Positions 1 through 8,620 of a DNA stretch of 64,000 bases are shown piece by piece. Location: contig CAXXEF010000001.1 in NCBI GenBank assembly GCA_963677825.2, positions 1,240,001-1,304,000 on the forward strand. Reading direction: 5' to 3'. This DNA is from Sporobacter sp963677825 (lineage in GTDB: Bacteria > Bacillota > Clostridia > Oscillospirales > Oscillospiraceae). The first letter of the stretch is position 1, and every line of letters begins with the position of its first letter. The notes below the pieces were generated by a model, which saw only the letters and a program-made list of their open reading frames with translations, was not told where the DNA came from and did no database searches. The translations under genes and the position numbers were made by a program.

Positions 1-510
1 AATATATCCGGGGATTGTCGAAATACCGAGAATAATCGCAAGATCGGAGATGCTTTGTCCCATGATCGCAATAAGTGCCAGTGCGATCATAATCATCGGG
101 ATCGACATGAGCGATTCACTCAAGCGCATGATGATCGTATCGACCCAGCCGCCGAAGTAACCTGCGCATATACCGAGCATGACGCCAACAACGCAAGCGA
201 TCGAAACGGCCAGCACGCCGATGATGAGCGATACGCGCGTGCCGTAAATAAGCCGTGTCAGTGTATCGCGGCCGAACTGATCTGTCCCCAGCCAATGCTG
301 CCAGCTTGGATTTTGAAGCATGCTGTGCGGGTCGGTAAGGTTCGGGTCATACTTTGTTACAACGCTGGCGAATATTGCAAGCAGAATGAAAAAGAGTACG
401 CCCACAGCCGCAACAATGACGACCTTCCGGCTGAATATTGCTTTAATCATCTTGCGTCGCTTTTCACGACGCACTTGTTTTCTGATGTTAACTTTTGTTT
501 CGTTCATCAT
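1..510 (-). CDS. dppC: Peptide/nickel-type ABC transporter permease, DppC/OppC family (partial, runs off left edge)
   Basis: Reading the reverse strand from position 510 gives an open frame to the window edge (170 codons, C-terminus missing). The product has a basic N-terminus, one membrane helix, then the family hallmark 'HWLGTDQFGRDTLTRLIYG' and the start of the permease domain with further helices. That order (short cytoplasmic tail, TM1, LGTDxxGRD loop) is typical of DppC/OppC inner-membrane subunits that import di- or oligopeptides or nickel chelates with a DppB partner. Tandem ATG codons lie at 510 and 507, with a GGGTGA-like ribosome site just upstream. It starts 10 bases after the dppB stop, so the two are one operon. 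Substrate cannot be told from this part. Confidence 0.85.
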   Translation of the reverse strand, partial: MMNETKVNIRKQVRREKRRKMIKAIFSRKVVIVAAVGVLFFILLAIFASVVTKYDPNLTDPHSMLQNPSWQHWLGTDQFGRDTLTRLIYGTRVSLIIGVLAVSIACVVGVMLGICAGYFGGWVDTIIMRLSESLMSIPMIMIALALIAIMGQSISDLAIILGISTIPGYI

Positions 511-520
511 GTCACCCATT

Positions 521-1486
521 TCAATTGCCAGCATCGGCGGTCAGGCTGATGCGCGGATCTGCCGCAACATACAGAAGGTCGGTGAGAATGTACGCCATGC
601 TGCACACAAACGCTGTAACAAGCACCAAGGCCTGGATGGTCGGTATGTCTCGCGCTTGGACGCTGCGTACAACGAGCGTGCCCATGCCGGGGATGGTGAA
701 GACGTTTTCCACGAACATGGAGCCGCCAATCATAAAGGCCAGACGATTACCCAGAATCGTGATAATCGGCAGAAGGCCATTACGCATGATGTGTTTTGAT
801 ATAACCTTGTTTTCAGCAAGCCCCTTGGAGCGCGCCGTACGTACATAATCCTGACGGATGACTTCCAGCATACTTGAGCGCGTTTGCCGCGTGAACACCG
901 CAACGGCGCCGATCGCCAGACAGAACAGCGGCATTATCAGGTGCTTCAAATGCTCCCCAAGGCCGACGTTCCAGGCCCAGTCAAGACCGAACGACGGCAG
1001 CCAACCCAGCTTGAGCCCAAAGATATACATTAGACAAATCGCGATCCAGAATTGGGGCAGACAAGACGTAATATTCGCGATCAGCGTAATAGCTGTATCT
1101 GTTTTTGTGCCGCGTTTGACCGCCGTTATCACCCCGAACAGCATACCGACAGGCATACTGAGAAGCAGCGCAAGAATAGCTAAGTATAAAGTGACGGGGA
1201 TGCGCGCGGCAATGACGTCCCAAACAGGTTCGTTATACGTATAAGATGTACCGAAATCCAGATGTACCGCATCCCATACCCAAATACCAAACCGCTCAAC
1301 AACCGTTTTATCAAGATTGAGTTCATGATAAATCCGATCGTATTCTTCCGGCGTAATATTCTCTTTACCGGAAACCGCAATAACAGGGTCACCGGGCATC
1401 ATGCTGGTCAGAAAAAAGGTTGCCACTGCGACAATTACCATAACTACGATGGTCTGAAGCAGCCTCTTAATAATGTATTTTCCCAT
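521..1486 (-). CDS. dppB: Peptide/nickel-type ABC transporter permease, DppB family
   Basis: 321 residues, the usual length of DppB/OppB. The N-terminus (MGKYIIKRLLQTIVVM) is the first membrane helix, followed by the conserved 'MMPGDPV' segment, the periplasmic loop with 'LDFGTSY', and the permease core with the cytoplasmic coupling motif 'VRTARSKGLAENKVISKH' near residue 215-235. It forms the membrane channel together with the downstream DppC. The start is fixed by GGAG six bases before ATG. No intact binding-protein gene sits upstream; only a relic of one is seen at 2547-2774, so this transporter may be an orphan or use a binding protein coded elsewhere. ATPase genes, if present, lie left of the window. 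Confidence 0.9.
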   Translation of the reverse strand: MGKYIIKRLLQTIVVMVIVAVATFFLTSMMPGDPVIAVSGKENITPEEYDRIYHELNLDKTVVERFGIWVWDAVHLDFGTSYTYNEPVWDVIAARIPVTLYLAILALLLSMPVGMLFGVITAVKRGTKTDTAITLIANITSCLPQFWIAICLMYIFGLKLGWLPSFGLDWAWNVGLGEHLKHLIMPLFCLAIGAVAVFTRQTRSSMLEVIRQDYVRTARSKGLAENKVISKHIMRNGLLPIITILGNRLAFMIGGSMFVENVFTIPGMGTLVVRSVQARDIPTIQALVLVTAFVCSMAYILTDLLYVAADPRISLTADAGN

Positions 1487-1495
1487 TTACAGCTC

Positions 1496-1536
1496 CATCC
1501 GTTCCATCCGCTTTGCCGTGCGGGAGACTTTGGAAT
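1496..1536. repeat. Imperfect 41-bp repeat, copy 1
   Basis: Begins CATCCGTTCC and ends CTTTGGAAT. It matches the copy at 2397-2437 at about 36 of 41 positions without gaps. Read on the minus strand, both copies can encode a similar basic peptide (Ser-Lys-x-x-Arg-Thr-x-x-Arg-x-Glu-Arg-Met). Copy 1 abuts the dppB ribosome site. Confidence 0.6.
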
Positions 1537-2396
1537 TATTAAACGATCCGTAACAGCCAGCCTCTGAATACCCCGCATCATTCAGCATATTATGTAGTGC
1601 ATTTGGCACGTCTTTCCCGGGCTTTTTGTTTTCAGGCCACCCCAGGGCTGAAAACAAAAAACACTTCTTCATACTGCCAAAATATTTGTTGTCAGAGGCA
1701 GGCATAATATTGTCTCCTTTGCGAATGTAATTTTGCAGAGATTACCGAGCACTGCTCGGCAAGCGCTGTACCGCAACAGATAATATAAAGAAATAGCCGG
1801 CAACAGCACACTTCCCAGTGATCTCAAACACGTTATTTCCAAATTGAAATAAACGCGCTGACAGTTTTGATTAAAGCATAATATCCTTTATGGCGCAATG
1901 TCAGCTCTCGAACTTGTAATATCCATTTTGCATAACTAGCACAATTATTCAATCCGCTCATTGTGCTATTTGACGTCTATTTTTCGTCATATTAGTCAGT
2001 CATCTTTTTACAGTCATTCATAAACTCAAGCAGGCCAACAACCAGGGCGTCTGTTATTTTCAATTTTTTAATATTTTGTAATAACGAAACATTGTGACTT
2101 GTTTATCCATGCAAAATCACATGTTTTTTCGCCTGGATAATTCCAGCACCTCAAAATACGCAAAAATATAATTTTGTTTACTTTGACGATTGCTCAAGCG
2201 CACTGGAAGAATACGGCTAATACCGAGAACAGTCACCGCTGTCATCGCCACAACTTTATTTTACCGAATTGGATTTAACACATTTTGATGCGGCGCATGC
2301 GGTCGATTAAGCCTGCCGCCAGACGGCCCAGGCATTGATATTCAGATTGATCAAGCGCTGAGTTCCCGGCAAATTTGATCGTAATTCTTCTATTCA

Positions 2397-2437
2397 CATC
2401 CGTTCCGTCCGCGTTTCCGTGCGGGCGGCTTTGGAAT
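2397..2437. repeat. Imperfect 41-bp repeat, copy 2
   Basis: Second copy of the repeat at 1496-1536, same orientation, about 900 bp away. On the minus strand its peptide frame ends in a stop codon right after Glu-Arg-Met. It may be a conserved gene tail carried by two decayed genes, or a small dispersed element. Confidence 0.6.
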
Positions 2438-2546
2438 GTAGAATTCGCAGCGTATGGCTGACTTCATGCCAAGCAAGTCCGAAATTTATAATTTCAGGTG
2501 CGAGACCTGCTAGGTCTATTTAAGTAAAGACCCCTTTCGGGAGATG

Positions 2547-2774
2547 TTATTGCTCCACCCACGCCAGGTCCCGCGTACTGTTAAAGATTTCTTCACCGGC
2601 GCCATAGATTGAACCACGGAAGTAGTCCTGAATGAAGAAGGCATTGGATGCCATATACATCACGCGCAGCTTCGCTTCGTCAAAGTTGCGCCGCTGTGCA
2701 CAGGTCTGACCGAATTCGGCACGCTCTTCCCATGTTTTCGCAGTCAACGCGTTATCAAAGGCTGTGTTGAAAGC
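2547..2774 (-). pseudogene. Relic of a C-terminal fragment, probably a family-5 ABC solute-binding protein
   Basis: An open minus-strand frame ends in TAA at 2547. Its last 76 residues look like the tail of a secreted peptide-binding protein: 'NALTAKTWEERAEFGQ' followed by an aromatic-rich stretch and a final 'STRDLAWVEQ', resembling the usual '..WxDAW..' ending of family-5 binding proteins. The rest of such a gene (about 500 codons) and a signal peptide are missing. Its place just upstream of dppBC on the same strand fits a former dppA. The family call rests on pattern memory only; another family is possible. Confidence 0.4.
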
Positions 2775-2921
2775 ATCGGCAGGATGCATACTGGCCGGCT
2801 TCGCGCCACCACAGATCAATCATTCCCCGGAGCTTATCCGGGTACTGCCCGGCAAGGTCGTTGGACTCGGAGAAATCCTCGTCCACATGGTACAGCTCTC
2901 ATTTGTCTTCGACTAACAACT
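2775..2921 (-). pseudogene. Relic of an arylsulfatase C-terminus, with stop codon and frameshift
   Basis: Translating the minus strand from about 2921 gives 'VEDK*ELYHVDEDFSES' then 'NDLAGQYPDKLRGMIDLWW' and 'REAGQY'. This closely follows the C-terminal pattern of bacterial arylsulfatases (W-ELY-x-x-x-ED-x-SE-x-NDLA...YPxKLxxLxxLWxxEA). A TGA replaces the expected TGG Trp codon before ELY. The frame is lost after Gln-Tyr; a one-base shift restores 'ILPM', the expected Leu-Pro segment. Only about 45 codons of a roughly 500-750 codon gene remain, and they run directly into the neighbouring binding-protein relic. Confidence 0.6.
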
Positions 2922-3664
2922 ACCTAATACACTGAAAGCTTTTCTAAACTTGCCGGTGGGTCTCCTTGTTGTCAACGCTTGTTATAGCATTTCGGCTCAA
3001 ATACTCGAGATTCTGAATCATAGCACTGAACGCCGTGCACACCTATCGATGCATTTTCATTAAACCACAAGCAAAATTATGTTAGTTCAACGCATCACTG
3101 TTACTTTTCAACAGTCAAAGTCTATGTACGGAAGCTAATTCTGTAAATCAGCCAATTTTACATGCGATCCAGCGTTGTCAACCTGCAGTTGATGATTTTA
3201 TGTATCATTTGCAAAATAACCATGGTTTTTTATCAAATACCAACACTCCGAACCCTTAATATTAACGAAAAGGCATGGCTGTTATGTCCTCATTATTCGC
3301 AAATAATATCCTCACAAGGTATATATTTCCCCCGATCGCACGCGGCTCTCGTAGCCATTTAGTTTACAAAGCACGTAGGACGACACATAAACCACTTCAA
3401 TTTAATACTTTCATCCGCCGATATACACAGCCGCCGATATACCGATACAATAAACATGTCCACAAAAAATGCACCTGGTTTTCTCTAGGTGCGTTCCTTA
3501 CAGAAGGTACCGTAACATGAGTGGCTTATAGATTATTTATGTGTTTTATGCTAGTATAGCTATTAATTAAAAGGCTTTTTGCGTCACCTAATGGGCAAGC
3601 CTGTTCTGATAATCACTGTAGCAACAAACCAGAACAATAAACTCTCTCGCGAAAGGACAAAAGA
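2922..3664. other. AT-rich intergenic stretch upstream of the LysR gene
   Basis: No gene recognised. Two short overlapping plus-strand frames (3162-3362 and 3275-3520) lack ribosome sites and family features. The last 130 bases are AT-rich and should hold the promoter of the LysR gene; TATGCT/TAGTAT-like hexamers occur near 3545-3560, but no clear -35 partner stands out. Confidence 0.4.
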
Positions 3665-4627
3665 ATGCGTCTTGAACAATTTGAATATTTAATCGCCACA
3701 ATTGAATATGGCAACATGCATGAAGCCGGCGCACGTCTGCATACATCAACGCAAAATATTTCAAAAGCGATCAAAGCGCTGGAAGCCGAATTGGGTGTTA
3801 CGCTGCTATACCGCTCCAGATACGGCGCTTTTGCGACAGCGGAAGGCAAAGAGATTTATGAGCATGCGTTGGAGATCCAAAAGCATGTAAACGATATTCA
3901 AAACAAGTACCTCTTCGAAAAAGATACGTTCACAAGCAAATACACTAAAAATACGATTGTCAAGGTCAGCAACGTTACGGCCTTGTCGGGTCAACTGCAA
4001 AAAATCTACAGACAAATAAGAGATGACGTCAATATTCAGTTTTGCGAGTATGAGGGTAATGTCCTGAAGCTACTCTTTTTCAATCACGACCGTCGTATAA
4101 CAGATGATGATTTTATTTTTTTAGCAAGCGGGAACCGATCCTTATCGGCTTTTTATAACATGCTGGATAATTATGATATTTATACGCTCAGCAAATCGTA
4201 TTTGGGCGTCAATATCAACCGGAATCATCCGCTGGCACAAAACCCAACGCTGCCGCTAAAATGCCTCACGCAGATACCCCTTGTGGCTCTTCACGACACG
4301 CAGAACACAACGCTTCTATTCTCAACTATTTTAAGTGAAAACGGGTTTCTGCACGTCCCGAAACCGGTGTACGTTTCCAATCTGCGTGAAATGTGCGATG
4401 ATTATATCGAAAAATACCAAGCCGCCATCATCACCTCCATTCCTGAATCGGAGGATTTACGTAACTTTCTGACGACGGAGCACACGGTGCTGATCCCATT
4501 CAAGGAGAAGATCGAGATCGTCTATCTTATGGCGTATCCGAAGGAACGCCCAATGTCGGCCAGCGCGGAATTATTTTTAAAGCAGGTGTTCGATCACTTC
4601 AAAAATCACACGAAAATGCATGCATAG
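3665..4627 (+). CDS. LysR-type transcriptional regulator
   Basis: 320 residues. The N-terminus (MRLEQFEYLIATIEYGNMHEAG, then ARLHTSTQNISKAIKALEAEL, then LLYRS) is the winged helix-turn-helix of LysR regulators, residues 1-60. The rest is a divergent effector-binding domain rich in aromatic residues. GAAAGGA precedes the ATG. A terminator follows at 4664-4693, so it is a single-gene unit. It is transcribed in the same direction as the glycyl radical operon that starts 280 bases later, and a dyad at 4718-4732 could be its operator. Likely role: effector-dependent control of the activase/glycyl radical enzyme pair; the effector is unknown. Confidence 0.88.
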   Translation: MRLEQFEYLIATIEYGNMHEAGARLHTSTQNISKAIKALEAELGVTLLYRSRYGAFATAEGKEIYEHALEIQKHVNDIQNKYLFEKDTFTSKYTKNTIVKVSNVTALSGQLQKIYRQIRDDVNIQFCEYEGNVLKLLFFNHDRRITDDDFIFLASGNRSLSAFYNMLDNYDIYTLSKSYLGVNINRNHPLAQNPTLPLKCLTQIPLVALHDTQNTTLLFSTILSENGFLHVPKPVYVSNLREMCDDYIEKYQAAIITSIPESEDLRNFLTTEHTVLIPFKEKIEIVYLMAYPKERPMSASAELFLKQVFDHFKNHTKMHA

Positions 4628-4663
4628 TTGACAACTTCTATAATAACAGCAAATAATATCAAA

Positions 4664-4693
4664 CCACCGGACGCTGGTCCGGTGGTTTTGTTT
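4664..4693 (+). terminator. Intrinsic terminator of the LysR gene
   Basis: CCACCGGA and TCCGGTGG form an 8-bp stem around a 6-base loop, followed by TTTTGTTT. Confidence 0.9.
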
Positions 4694-4717
4694 GATGCCG
4701 CAGTCATCTCCGCGTCG

Positions 4718-4732
4718 TCAACCAACAGTTGA
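4718..4732. promoter_or_regulatory. Candidate LysR-type operator (5-5-5 dyad)
   Basis: TCAAC-5-GTTGA is a perfect interrupted palindrome between the LysR terminator and the activase gene. Size and symmetry fit a LysR recognition site. Binding is inference. Confidence 0.4.
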
Positions 4733-4802
4733 TCAATTTGGTTCTGTTGTAAAAAAGGTTGCTGGTCAGCGCTTAATAAATAAGATAATATAGTAGTATC
4801 TA

Positions 4803-4819
4803 GAAAATCAGCGATTTTC
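4803..4819. promoter_or_regulatory. Second dyad upstream of the glycyl radical operon
   Basis: GAAAATC-3-GATTTTC, a perfect 7-bp inverted repeat about 90 bases before the activase start. AT-rich hexamers such as GATAAT just upstream could serve as the -10 box. It may be an operator or a hairpin in the leader RNA. Confidence 0.35.
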
Positions 4820-4910
4820 GGCTAACCTCTTGGGGCCAAGCCGGTTCAGTAAGAAGCGACACACTTTAACCAGAAAACAAAACGCCATGATTGTATGGGG
4901 GCGATGATTT

Positions 4911-5816
4911 ATGGAAACAGCAATAATCAGTAATATTCAGGGGTACTCCATCCACGACGGGCCGGGCATCAGAACAGTTGTATTTTTTAAGGGCTGTACG
5001 TTGGCGTGTCAATGGTGCGCCAACCCTGAAAGCATCTCTGCACAGCCGCAGATCGGTTTTATCAAGAACTTATGCACTGGATGCGGCAAATGCTTTGAGG
5101 TGTGCCCAGAAAACGCTTTAACAACCGCCCCGGACAAACATCGCGTCGACTACAGCAAATGCACAGTATGCGGCAAATGCGTTGAAGCCTGCGCATACAA
5201 AGCGATGGTTATGTACGGCAAGACGATGAGCGTCGAAGAAGTGTTCGACGCAGTACGAAGAGACAAAATGTTTTATGAAACCAGTGGCGGCGGGGTCACC
5301 GTTTCCGGCGGGGAGCCGCTAATGCACGCCGGCTTTATCAAGTCTCTTTTTGAGATGTGCAAAAATGATGATATCAACACGTGTATCGAAACAGCCGGTT
5401 TCGTTGCGCCGGACGCTTTCGAAACCGTTCTGCCGGTGACAGACTACGTGCTGTTCGACTTAAAGCTTATGAACTCTGACGAGCATCTTAAATACATCGG
5501 CCAGCGCAACGAACAGATTCTTGCCAACGCCCGGCTGGTGGCTGAAAGCGGTGCGGACGTACTGTTTCGCATCCCGCTCATCCCGTCGGTCAATGACACC
5601 GACGAAAACATTAAGGAGACGGCAGCCTTTGTCAAAAGCATCCTGCCGCAGCCCAAGGTTCAGCTGATGCCGTTCCATCGCCTCGGCGACAGTAAATACA
5701 AGGCCCTCGGCATTCCTAATTTGTTCGCTGAGTGCCAGGCAATGCAGCCAGATGAGATCGAAAAAGTCAAACAAGCATTTATCAACGAGGGCGTTGAGTG
5801 CTCGATATCTAAATGA
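4911..5816 (+). CDS. Glycyl radical enzyme activase (radical SAM, with two extra 4Fe-4S clusters)
   Basis: 301 residues. It uses S-adenosylmethionine and a [4Fe-4S] cluster to abstract a hydrogen from the radical Gly of its partner enzyme. Near the N-terminus are 'HDGPGIRTVVFFKGC' and the cluster motif C29-x3-C33-x2-C36. A ferredoxin-like insert follows with two Cys sets, C55/C58/C61/C65 and C84/C87/C90/C94, then 'SGGGVTVSGGEPL', the SAM-binding GGE motif. The double-cluster insert is typical of activases for dehydratases, decarboxylases and C-C lyases, not of the short pyruvate formate-lyase activase. The stop overlaps the next frame and the partner ATG lies 17 bases on, so the two are cotranscribed. 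The ribosome site GGGGGCGAT is only moderate. Confidence 0.92.
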   Translation: METAIISNIQGYSIHDGPGIRTVVFFKGCTLACQWCANPESISAQPQIGFIKNLCTGCGKCFEVCPENALTTAPDKHRVDYSKCTVCGKCVEACAYKAMVMYGKTMSVEEVFDAVRRDKMFYETSGGGVTVSGGEPLMHAGFIKSLFEMCKNDDINTCIETAGFVAPDAFETVLPVTDYVLFDLKLMNSDEHLKYIGQRNEQILANARLVAESGADVLFRIPLIPSVNDTDENIKETAAFVKSILPQPKVQLMPFHRLGDSKYKALGIPNLFAECQAMQPDEIEKVKQAFINEGVECSISK

Positions 5817-5833
5817 CAAGGGGAAATACTACT

Positions 5834-8281
5834 ATGAGTCAGATTACAATCAACGAAGAATTACTAAAGCAAATAGACGACATCGAGTTGAGCGACCGGA
5901 TTAAGACCTGGAAAAAAGCGATGCAGTCCGCGCCGTGGAAACTGTTTGCGGAAAGAGAAAAGTATACGGTAGCGTCTTGGCACGAAACCGAGGGCGAGGA
6001 CATCCAGATCCGCAGAGCGAAGCTTGTTAAAAAGGTCCTGGACAATGTTACAATCGACATCTTAGATTTCGACTACATCGTCGGCCGCTCGACGCCGAGC
6101 GTCATCGGGGCGTGCACCGCCATTGATGTCTGCGGCGACTACATCCCCGATCTCTGGAAAGACGGCGACGTTAACATGACGATGAACGCCGACGCGCAGC
6201 TGGACGCCGAAAGCCGTGAGATCCTGCGCGAGAGCGTACGCGTGTTCGGCGGAAAAACGGCACCGGAAATGGCCAACAAAGCCTGGGAAGACGTACTGGG
6301 CACCTGGCCCAAAGACGTCACCGACGCCAAAATCAAAGATCCGACGCTCGACGCCGGTATTTTTGGGCAGGTAACTTCTGTACCGATGTGGAGCAAGCTG
6401 ATTTCCAAGGGTCTGCGCAGCTTCATCGAGGAAGCGCAGGGTCATATTGACGCGTTCATCGCGGAGCAGAACCCCGACATCGACAAGTTCTATTTCTGGC
6501 AATCCGCCATCATCGTATGCGAAGCGATCATCAATCATGCCAAAAGATACGCAAAGCTTGCGGCCGACAAGGCGAGCGTTGAGAAGAATCCTGAAAGAAA
6601 AGCGCAACTGAATCAGATTGCTGAAGCCTGCAATCACGTACCGGAATTCCCTGCGCGCACCTTCCATGAAGCACTGCAGTCGATGGCTATTATCGGCGCG
6701 TGCAAAGTGCTCGAACATCCGATGCACAACAACCCGCACTGGGGCCGCGGTGATCAATACCTCTACCCGTATTTTATCGCCGATATAAATAATAAGACGA
6801 TCACCATCGAGCAGGCTGCCGAGCTGCTTAGTGAACTGATCGGCCGCTGGGGCACCCAGATTTTTGTCACAAATGAAACGCAGAAGGAATCGCATCAGGT
6901 GAACTTCGGGCTTAATAATGTTCTCTTGGGCGGCCTCAATCAAGAAAAGACAGATGCCTCTAACGAACTGAGCTACCTGTTCTTGCATATGGTCGGTCAT
7001 CTTCAGCTGTCTTCACCGACGGTCGGCGTACGGTGGAGTACGCAAATGCCGGATTGGATGATGCGCAAGGCTATCGAGACAAACCTCAAAACAAAAGGCG
7101 GTATCCCGCTGTTTGAGAACGATGAAAACATGGTCAAGCATTATGTCGACGACGGGATTCCATATGAGGAAGCCTGCGAATGGTGCGGACTGGGCTGTGT
7201 GTATCCCTGCCTCCCCTCGCGCGCCGAGCACTACGGTGCTGAAGGTATCGGCGGCTACAATCTGGCGGCCATCCTGCACCTTGTCCTCCATAACGGCCGC
7301 GCGATTACCGGTAAGCTCGTCGGCCTGGAAACAGGCGACGTCGAATCGTTCAAGACGTTTGACGATCTCTACGAAGCGTTTAAAGCGCAGCATCGCTATG
7401 TCATGTACAGAAGCTTCTGGCTGGCAGCCATCGCGCGCAATGTACAGTCCAAATATATGCGTCTCCCCCTTGTTACGACGATTGGTCTTCAGGGCTGCAT
7501 GGATATCGGACAGGATACACTGGTACCGCATCCCGACTTCTCGATGTTCGGCATCTCAGACCGCGCCGTCATCGACGTAGCGGACTCACTCGTCGCCGTC
7601 AAAAAGCTGGTCTATGATGACAAAAAGCTCACCCTAAGCGAGCTGATGGACGCACTGAACAGTGACTTCGCCGGTGCCCGGGGCGAAGAAATCCGTCAGA
7701 TGTGCCTTGCGCAGCCGAAATTCGGCAACGACATTGACGAGGTCGACTTGATGGCCAAAACCGTCAGCGCCGATTCTGCGGATATCATCACGAATTATGA
7801 CAACTCGCCGTTCCGCAATTATATGATCTCACGCGAAGGTCTTGCGTGGCATTACTTCGGCGGTCTGGGCGTCGGCGCGCTGCCGAACGGCCGCAAAGCA
7901 CTCCAGCCGCTCAACGATGGTTCCGCGTCTCCCATGCGCGGTGCCGATACAAACGGGCCGACTGCCGTCATCCGTTCGGTGCTTAAAGCGGGCTTTGAGG
8001 ATTCCTACGCACATGTTCTCAACCAGAAGTTTTCTGCGTCGCTTCTGTCGAGCGAGGAAAGCGTCGACAAGCTGCTGGCCTTTACAACGACGTTCTTTAA
8101 GAACGGCGGCACCCACATCCAGTACAACATCACGGATACAGAAGAGCTGATGGACGCGAAGGTCAAACCGGCCGAGCATAAAGATCTCATCGTCAGAATC
8201 GGCGGATTCAGCGCCTACTTCGTGCAGCTTTCGCCGGAAATCCAAGAAGACGTTATTACGCGCAGTGAGCAGATGCTCTAA
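5834..8281 (+). CDS. Glycyl radical enzyme, PFL-like family, substrate unknown, atypical active-site loop
   Basis: 815 residues from the ATG at 5834, which follows AGGGG; an upstream in-frame ATG at 5813 overlaps the activase stop and has no ribosome site. The C-terminal radical loop is 'RIGGFSAYF', radical Gly at residue 791. The thiyl loop is 'CEWCGLGCVYPCLPSR' with Cys455 as the expected catalytic cysteine. In known dehydratases, decarboxylases and trimethylamine-lyases of this family the catalytic Cys is normally followed two residues later by a Glu general base (Gly-Cys-x-Glu); here that residue is Tyr457, and Cys450 and Cys459 flank it. The enzyme must therefore use another base or another chemistry. 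It forms an operon with the activase and is followed by strong hairpins. I do not assign a substrate. Confidence 0.9.
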   Translation: MSQITINEELLKQIDDIELSDRIKTWKKAMQSAPWKLFAEREKYTVASWHETEGEDIQIRRAKLVKKVLDNVTIDILDFDYIVGRSTPSVIGACTAIDVCGDYIPDLWKDGDVNMTMNADAQLDAESREILRESVRVFGGKTAPEMANKAWEDVLGTWPKDVTDAKIKDPTLDAGIFGQVTSVPMWSKLISKGLRSFIEEAQGHIDAFIAEQNPDIDKFYFWQSAIIVCEAIINHAKRYAKLAADKASVEKNPERKAQLNQIAEACNHVPEFPARTFHEALQSMAIIGACKVLEHPMHNNPHWGRGDQYLYPYFIADINNKTITIEQAAELLSELIGRWGTQIFVTNETQKESHQVNFGLNNVLLGGLNQEKTDASNELSYLFLHMVGHLQLSSPTVGVRWSTQMPDWMMRKAIETNLKTKGGIPLFENDENMVKHYVDDGIPYEEACEWCGLGCVYPCLPSRAEHYGAEGIGGYNLAAILHLVLHNGRAITGKLVGLETGDVESFKTFDDLYEAFKAQHRYVMYRSFWLAAIARNVQSKYMRLPLVTTIGLQGCMDIGQDTLVPHPDFSMFGISDRAVIDVADSLVAVKKLVYDDKKLTLSELMDALNSDFAGARGEEIRQMCLAQPKFGNDIDEVDLMAKTVSADSADIITNYDNSPFRNYMISREGLAWHYFGGLGVGALPNGRKALQPLNDGSASPMRGADTNGPTAVIRSVLKAGFEDSYAHVLNQKFSASLLSSEESVDKLLAFTTTFFKNGGTHIQYNITDTEELMDAKVKPAEHKDLIVRIGGFSAYFVQLSPEIQEDVITRSEQML

Positions 8282-8312
8282 GCTTAAGTTCACTTAAGCG
8301 ACCCCTCATTAC

Positions 8313-8351
8313 GAATTGGCCGGGCGGTATTAGATACCGCCCGGCCAATTC
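8313..8351 (+). terminator. Long hairpin after the glycyl radical enzyme gene
   Basis: A perfect 17-bp stem (GAATTGGCCGGGCGGTA paired with its complement) with loop TTAGA. The following T-run is weak (AGTGTTTTC). A smaller hairpin, GCTTAAG-4-CTTAAGC, lies at 8282-8299. The structure probably ends and protects the operon mRNA. Confidence 0.75.
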
Positions 8352-8490
8352 AGTGTTTTCCTTGTCTGCACAGGAGCCGATCACTCAGGCTCGAAATGCC
8401 GTTCAACAGCAATGCACTGACAGCATTCAGAAATGATTATTGTAAACCGATCAAGAGACAGAAAATTGAATATGCCAGCTTACTTCGGAA

Positions 8491-8526
8491 GAACTTGAAA
8501 TCGCCAGAGAGGTTTCAAGTTCTTTT
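8491..8526 (+). terminator. Second intrinsic terminator downstream of the glycyl radical operon
   Basis: GAACTTGAAA and TTTCAAGTTC form a perfect 10-bp stem with a 12-base loop, followed by TTTT. The stretch 8282-8620 between the two convergent genes holds these hairpins and no gene. Confidence 0.75.
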
Positions 8527-8620
8527 GGCACTGGGCCGGCGGCGTGAAAGCCGACAACTTGTTTGCTGGAACAATGCACCACACAAACCCGTACGCCGTC
8601 ATAGGGTGCAACTAAAATCA

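Larger units (their letters stand above)
1487..2546. other. Non-coding or decayed stretch upstream of dppB
   Basis: About 1 kb without a convincing gene. A 72-codon minus-strand frame (1487-1705) has no ribosome site or family resemblance and I do not call it. The stretch is AT-rich in 1730-2300 and holds one copy of an imperfect 41-bp repeat at each end (1496-1536 and 2397-2437). Together with the two gene relics further right, this looks like a region in decay where a binding-protein gene once stood next to dppBC. Confidence 0.5.

Noticed and set aside
1487..1705. 72-codon minus-strand frame upstream of dppB
   Set aside because: No ribosome site and no family features apart from the repeat-encoded tail; treated as decayed or non-coding.
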